Source: Desulfobulbaceae bacterium (GTDB taxonomy: Bacteria; Desulfobacterota; Desulfobulbia; Desulfobulbales; SURF-16). From it: a stretch of DNA of 8,047 bases. A model generated the notes under the pieces. The model was given only the letters and a program-made list of their open reading frames with translations. It made no database searches and was not told the DNA's origin. A program made the translations under genes and the position numbers. Positions 5,421-8,047 of the stretch are shown here, one piece after another. Each line of letters begins with the position of its first letter. Within the stretch, counting starts at the first letter, position 1. The DNA is taken from positions 1 through 8,047 of the forward strand of contig JANTFJ010000109.1 in NCBI GenBank assembly GCA_024763495.1, written 5' to 3'.

Positions 5421-5509
5421 AGTGCCTTGGAGTAACTCGCTGTAAATAGTTTCAAAATTATGTCTTCAGTTTCTTGTTTTTTGTTACAGCTTCTCAGGAG
5501 TAAGGCACT
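5421..5509. repeat. large imperfect inverted repeat
   Basis: The left arm 5421-5445 and right arm 5484-5509 share AGTGCCTT at the outer end and GCTGTAA at the inner end in inverted orientation. An unpaired or poorly paired 10-11-nt middle separates the two stems, and the loop is 38 nt. It could be a hairpin-type mobile repeat or an RNA structure; no coding capacity is seen. Confidence 0.55.
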
Positions 5510-5540
5510 AAACTCTGAACAGTTATATTTAAATTTTATA

Positions 5541-5600
5541 GTAACTAGTTACAATTACGGTGGTTAGCGAAATTAAGATGCTTACCCAGTGAGTAGTTAA
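5541..5600 (+). repeat. GTGAGTAGTTAC-family dispersed repeat, copy 4
   Basis: The core at 5580-5600 is GCTTACCCA-GTGAGTAGTTAA. The upstream end is a 12-bp perfect palindrome, GTAACTAGTTAC (5541-5552). This gives the unit inverted GTAACTA...TAGTTA ends, flanked on both sides by AT-rich ATTTAAATTTT-like sequence. It lies 32 bp upstream of the second NifX-like gene. Confidence 0.75.
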
Positions 5601-5632
5601 ATTTTAAATTTTATATACATCAGGAGAACAAT

Positions 5633-6211
5633 ATGAAAATAGTTATTTCAAGCAGTGGCCCGGAAATGGATTCGACGGTGGATCCCCGTTTTGGCCGGGC
5701 CGCTTATTTTTTAATTGTGGATAGTGCCAATGGAGAACTTCTTGAGGCTATTGATAACTCGGAAGGCAGGGAGGCTGCCCAGGGAGCAGGTATCGGCGCA
5801 GCAGCTCTGGTTGCTGAAAAAGGTGTAAAAGCTATTTTAACCGGGCGGGTAGGCCCAAAAGCCATGGCTGTAGTAGAAAAAGCCAATATTGAGGTGGTCT
5901 CTAATGTCAGCGGAACTGTTCGTGATGCTGTCGTCCAGTTCAGCAGCGGTGTTCTTTCCGGTTCAGGTTCGGCTTCCGGTAGTGCTCCCGCAGACCGTTC
6001 CGGAGCGGCGGGGCAAGGAGGCCGGGGGAGTGGAATGGGCCAGGGAATGATGAGTACCGGTACCGAAAGACCCTTTGGCGGCGGCAAAGGACTGGGCGGC
6101 GGCAGACGTCGGCAGGGTGGTTGTGGCTGTGGTGGTCAGGGCCAAGGACAGGGAAAGGGACAGGGACAAGGTCAGGGACGTGGGTCTGGAGCCTGCAGGC
6201 GGGGTAGGTGA
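5633..6211 (+). CDS. NifX/NifB-family protein with Gly/Gln-rich Cys-containing tail
   Basis: Residues 1-107 form a NifX-like domain: MKIVISSSG, STVDPRFGRAAYFLIVD at 14-30, KAILTGRVGPKAMAVVEKANIEV at 66-88, and SGTVRDAVVQFSSGVL at 93-108. Residues 108-192 are low complexity: first Gly/Ser/Ala-rich, then GGGKGLGGGRRR, then a CGC motif (C164, C166), a run of GQ dipeptides at about 168-182, and C187. Family members often end in short Gly-rich stretches, but this tail nearly equals the domain in size. The ATG has a strong AGGAG 6 nt upstream. The next gene starts 4 nt after the stop, so it is cotranscribed with the two ATPases. The domain probably binds or carries a metal-sulfur cluster, and the tail could add ligands or contact partners. 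That is inference. Confidence 0.88.
   Translation: MKIVISSSGPEMDSTVDPRFGRAAYFLIVDSANGELLEAIDNSEGREAAQGAGIGAAALVAEKGVKAILTGRVGPKAMAVVEKANIEVVSNVSGTVRDAVVQFSSGVLSGSGSASGSAPADRSGAAGQGGRGSGMGQGMMSTGTERPFGGGKGLGGGRRRQGGCGCGGQGQGQGKGQGQGQGRGSGACRRGR
6134..6178 (+). repeat. hexamer tandem repeat encoding Gly-Gln dipeptides
   Basis: About seven GGNCAR hexamers, one altered to GGAAAG, encode (Gly-Gln)n at residues 168-182 of the preceding gene. In-register repeats like this can change length by slippage without shifting the frame. Confidence 0.75.
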
Positions 6212-6215
6212 AAAT

Positions 6216-7043
6216 ATGCGGATAGCAGTTGCCAGCGGCAAGGGCGGTACCGGCAAGACCACGGTATCCACCAGCCTGGCGCTTTGCGCTCCAGGCCCGG
6301 TACAATATCTTGACTGTGACGTTGAAGAACCTAATGGCCATATTTTTCTCAATCCGGAGTTTTCCGTTGCCGAACATTGCGAGGTGACAATCCCTCGAAT
6401 TGTTGAAGCTAAGTGCACATATTGCGGGAAATGCCGGGATATCTGCCGCTTCAGGGCGATTACCATGTTCGGTAAAACCATTATGAGCTTCCCGGAGCTT
6501 TGTCATTCCTGCCGGGGATGTTTTCTGGTATGTGAAGATGAGGCTATTGCGGAAGATAAGCGGGAGATTGGTCTTCTCGAGGCTGGACAGGCCGGGGAAA
6601 TTAATTTTGTTCATGGCCGAACCCGGGTGGGTGAGGCCATGTCCGTTCCCCTGATCAAGGCAGTGAAAAAAAAGGCATGGAAAGACGGGCTGGTTATTCT
6701 TGATGCTCCGCCCGGCACATCCTGTCCTTTTGTTGAAACCGTAAATGATGTTGATTTTGTTTTGCTGGTTACCGAGCCTACCCCTTTTGGGCTCCATGAT
6801 TTGAAACTGGCGGTCGAGGTTCTGCTTAATTTTAAAAAACCATGCGGAGTCCTCGTCAACCGGGCTGATCTTGGTGATGACCGGGTTGACACGTGGTGCC
6901 GGGAATCTGGTATACCAATCCTGCTTAAAATACCTTTTGAGCGTGGAATTGCCGAAGGTTACGCGAAAGGAAGGAATCTGGTTGAAAGTCAGCCTGATTT
7001 ACGAAAACCCCTGGAAAATCTATTACGGGAAATTTGTTCATGA
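6216..7043 (+). CDS. MinD-like P-loop ATPase with inserted 2x[4Fe-4S] ferredoxin domain (first)
   Basis: A cytoplasmic ATPase of the MinD/Mrp/NifH class (COG1149 type), 275 residues. The deviant Walker A, SGKGGTGKTT, is at 7-16 (signature K9), switch I-like LDCDVEEPN is at 32-40 and Walker B VILDAPPGTSCP is at 160-171 (D163). A ferredoxin insert carries C67-x2-C70-x2-C73-x3-C77 and C96-x2-C99-x2-C102-x3-C106, enough for two [4Fe-4S] clusters; the Pro that usually follows the last Cys is absent in both (Arg, Glu). The frame is open upstream to 6075, but the ATG at 6216 starts the P-loop strand and has GGTG about 6 nt before it. The start lies 4 nt after the NifX-like gene, and the stop overlaps the next gene's ATG. 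Homologues sit in orange-protein-type operons; the exact role is unknown. Confidence 0.92.
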   Translation: MRIAVASGKGGTGKTTVSTSLALCAPGPVQYLDCDVEEPNGHIFLNPEFSVAEHCEVTIPRIVEAKCTYCGKCRDICRFRAITMFGKTIMSFPELCHSCRGCFLVCEDEAIAEDKREIGLLEAGQAGEINFVHGRTRVGEAMSVPLIKAVKKKAWKDGLVILDAPPGTSCPFVETVNDVDFVLLVTEPTPFGLHDLKLAVEVLLNFKKPCGVLVNRADLGDDRVDTWCRESGIPILLKIPFERGIAEGYAKGRNLVESQPDLRKPLENLLREICS

Positions 7044-7903
7044 AAGAAATTGTTGTTTTAAGCGGTAAGGGCGGTACAGGCAAGACTACCATGCTCGGCT
7101 CTCTCGCCTTTCTGGCAGAAAACAAAATAATTGCTGATTGTGATGTTGACGCGGCTGACCTTCATCTCCTCCTGGCTCCCCGGCCAGGAAGTGAAAATAA
7201 ATTTGTATCCGGGGTTAAAGCCAGGGTAATCGAAGATCAGTGCAGTGGCTGTGGGACTTGTGATTTATGTCAGTTCGAAGCCGTCACCCTGGCTGAGACT
7301 GCCACTATTGATTCTCTTGCCTGCGAAGGTTGCGGGGTCTGCGCCTATTTCTGCCCTGAAGATGCTATTGTCCTGGATGAAAATCATTGCGGTACCTGGT
7401 TTATCTCAGATACTGATTACGGCCCTTTGGTACATGCCCAGCTTTTTGCCGGTGAAGAAAATTCCGGAAAACTGGTGTCTTTTGTCAAGTCAAAAGCCCG
7501 GGAACTGGCTGAGGAAACCGGAGCAGGATTGATTCTGGTAGATGGCGCTCCCGGTATCGGCTGTCCGGTTATCGCCTCACTGTCAAATACTGATATAATC
7601 CTGGCAATAACAGAACCAACTCAGTCCGGCTGGCATGATCTGGAACGAGTCCTTGACCTGGCAGATCATTTTAAGGTGCAGGCCTTTGTCTGTCTGAATA
7701 AATGGGATCTTAATCCGGAAATGGCCACAGAAATCAAACACTCCTGCCAGGATAGAGAAGTGGAGTTCCTGGGAGAAATTCCCTTTGATCCTGCAGTTGT
7801 CAGTTGCCAGATTAATGGGATACCGGTTGTCGGCAATGATGATGAAGGAAGCGCGGCCCTTGCTATCCGTGGTATCTGGAACAAACTTAAAAATCGTCTT
7901 TAA
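7040..7903 (+). CDS. MinD-like P-loop ATPase with inserted ferredoxin domain (second)
   Basis: A paralogue of the preceding gene, 287 residues. Walker A SGKGGTGKTT is at 8-17, IADCDVDAADLHLLL at 31-45, and Walker B LILVDGAPGIGCP at 164-176 (D168). The ferredoxin insert has a normal second motif, C95-x2-C98-x2-C101-x3-C105-Pro. The first motif is C68-x2-C71-x2-C74-x2-C77, one residue shorter than the usual spacing before the last Cys. The ATG at 7040 overlaps the previous stop as ATGA and is preferred to an in-frame TTG at 7034. The tight coupling suggests the two ATPases act as a heterodimer or as equal partners, as proposed for the pairs encoded with orange-protein-like carriers. An unusual cluster geometry at the first site is possible; a sequencing indel is unlikely because the frame stays intact. 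Confidence 0.92.
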   Translation: MKEIVVLSGKGGTGKTTMLGSLAFLAENKIIADCDVDAADLHLLLAPRPGSENKFVSGVKARVIEDQCSGCGTCDLCQFEAVTLAETATIDSLACEGCGVCAYFCPEDAIVLDENHCGTWFISDTDYGPLVHAQLFAGEENSGKLVSFVKSKARELAEETGAGLILVDGAPGIGCPVIASLSNTDIILAITEPTQSGWHDLERVLDLADHFKVQAFVCLNKWDLNPEMATEIKHSCQDREVEFLGEIPFDPAVVSCQINGIPVVGNDDEGSAALAIRGIWNKLKNRL

Positions 7904-7904
7904 A

Positions 7905-7936
7905 CCTGGAGCCTGTCAAATTCGTCAGTTCTCCGG
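7905..7936. terminator. possible bidirectional terminator hairpin between convergent genes
   Basis: GGAG (7908-7911) pairs with CTCC (7931-7934), and CTG (7913-7915) with CAG (7926-7928), around a short AT-rich loop. It begins just after the ATPase stop and before the end of the minus-strand fragment. No strong T-tract follows on either strand, so termination is only plausible. Confidence 0.3.
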
Positions 7937-7949
7937 CGTCAGGCTGCCG

Positions 7950-8047
7950 CTATTTTTGATAGCGATCAATAAACCACACCTTGACTTTTGAGAAGGCACG
8001 GCCTGTAAGCGTTTCAGGGATGCCGCCATGTGCCCGTTTCAACGCTC
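7950..8047 (-). CDS. C-terminal fragment of an unidentified protein, cut by the window edge
   Basis: The minus strand has an open frame of 31 codons, entering from the right edge and ending at a TAG (7950-7952). The last residues read TGRAFSKVKVWFIDRYQK. The composition looks protein-like, and the convergent arrangement with a hairpin in the gap supports a real gene end. The fragment is too short for me to assign a family. A CGCTAT-TTTTG-ATAGCG hairpin (7948-7964) overlaps its stop codon. Confidence 0.4.
   Translation of the reverse strand, partial: ALKRAHGGIPETLTGRAFSKVKVWFIDRYQK

Larger units (their letters stand above)
5272..5632. other. 361-bp repeat-rich intergenic region before the second NifX-like gene
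   Basis: No gene is seen. It contains a weak terminator-like hairpin right after the small gene (AGCC-TTAGG-GGCT then GTTTT, 5283-5300) and a motif shared with the thpR leader (5301-5323). These are followed by the 40-nt repeat copy B (5379-5418), a large imperfect hairpin (5421-5509) and the GTGAGTAGTTAC-family copy 4 (5541-5600). A possible sigma-70 promoter is CTGAAC at 5515-5520 with TATAGT at 5537-5542 (16-nt spacing); the -35 match is poor. No sigma-54 motif like the one at 4464 was found here. The gene at 5633 has a clear AGGAG site at 5622-5626. Confidence 0.55.

Noticed and set aside
5963..6797. Long open frames on the minus strand opposite the second NifX-like gene and the first ATPase
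   Set aside because: These are shadows produced by the Gly-rich, repetitive plus-strand coding sequence. They contain no domain and conflict with strong plus-strand genes.
1..8047. CRISPR array, tRNA or rRNA genes
   Set aside because: No regularly spaced identical repeats with unique spacers and no tRNA- or rRNA-like sequence were seen. The repeats present are dispersed and irregularly spaced.

Overview
This window looks like chromosomal DNA of a strict anaerobe with moderate GC content. The best guess is a sulfate-reducer-type Desulfobacterota (deltaproteobacterium); an anaerobic clostridium is the main alternative. Three things support this: NifX-like proteins next to paired P-loop ATPases that carry ferredoxin inserts (a combination typical of anaerobes), a short type I dehydroquinase beside aroE, and a candidate sigma-54 promoter. 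The taxonomic call is inference, because no rRNA or other marker gene is present.

Layout. The left part (about 193-3258, minus strand) is a shikimate-pathway block, transcribed aroD, then aroE (overlapping by 11 bp), then aroA after a 290-bp gap. The products catalyse dehydration of 3-dehydroquinate, reduction of 3-dehydroshikimate, and 5-enolpyruvylshikimate-3-phosphate (EPSP) synthesis. From 3738 the genes run on the plus strand. A 2H-family RNA 2',3'-cyclic phosphodiesterase (thpR) comes first. It is followed by a NifX-like protein (4676-5128), a small overlapping basic protein (5083-5271), a second NifX-like protein with a long Gly/Gln-rich Cys-containing tail (5633-6211), and two adjacent MinD-like ATPases with 2x[4Fe-4S] ferredoxin inserts (6216-7043 and 7040-7903, start/stop overlapping). 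A protein fragment on the minus strand runs off the right edge (7950-8047).

The 4676-7903 cluster matches in gene content the orange protein (ORP) systems of Desulfovibrio, which combine a NifX-like metal-cluster carrier with two ferredoxin-containing MinD-like ATPases under sigma-54 control. In keeping with this, the sequence upstream of the first NifX-like gene holds a well-spaced -24/-12 candidate (4464-4480). About 90-135 bp further upstream lie two copies of TTGC-N6-GCAA, placed like enhancer-binding-protein sites. The natural model is that ATP hydrolysis and Fe-S redox chemistry in the ATPase pair drive loading or handling of a metal-sulfur cluster on the NifX-like carriers. The function remains unproven.

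The other striking feature is how much repeat DNA fills the intergenic gaps. There are four copies of a family with the core CTTACCC-N-GTGAGTAGTTA, and a BIME-like pair of REP elements with the GTAG foot between aroE and aroA. There is also a 75-bp element with 17-bp terminal inverted repeats plus a solo end elsewhere, a 40-nt repeat that spans the aroE stop codon, and two further large imperfect hairpins. No transposase is present in the window, so any mobilising enzyme would act in trans.
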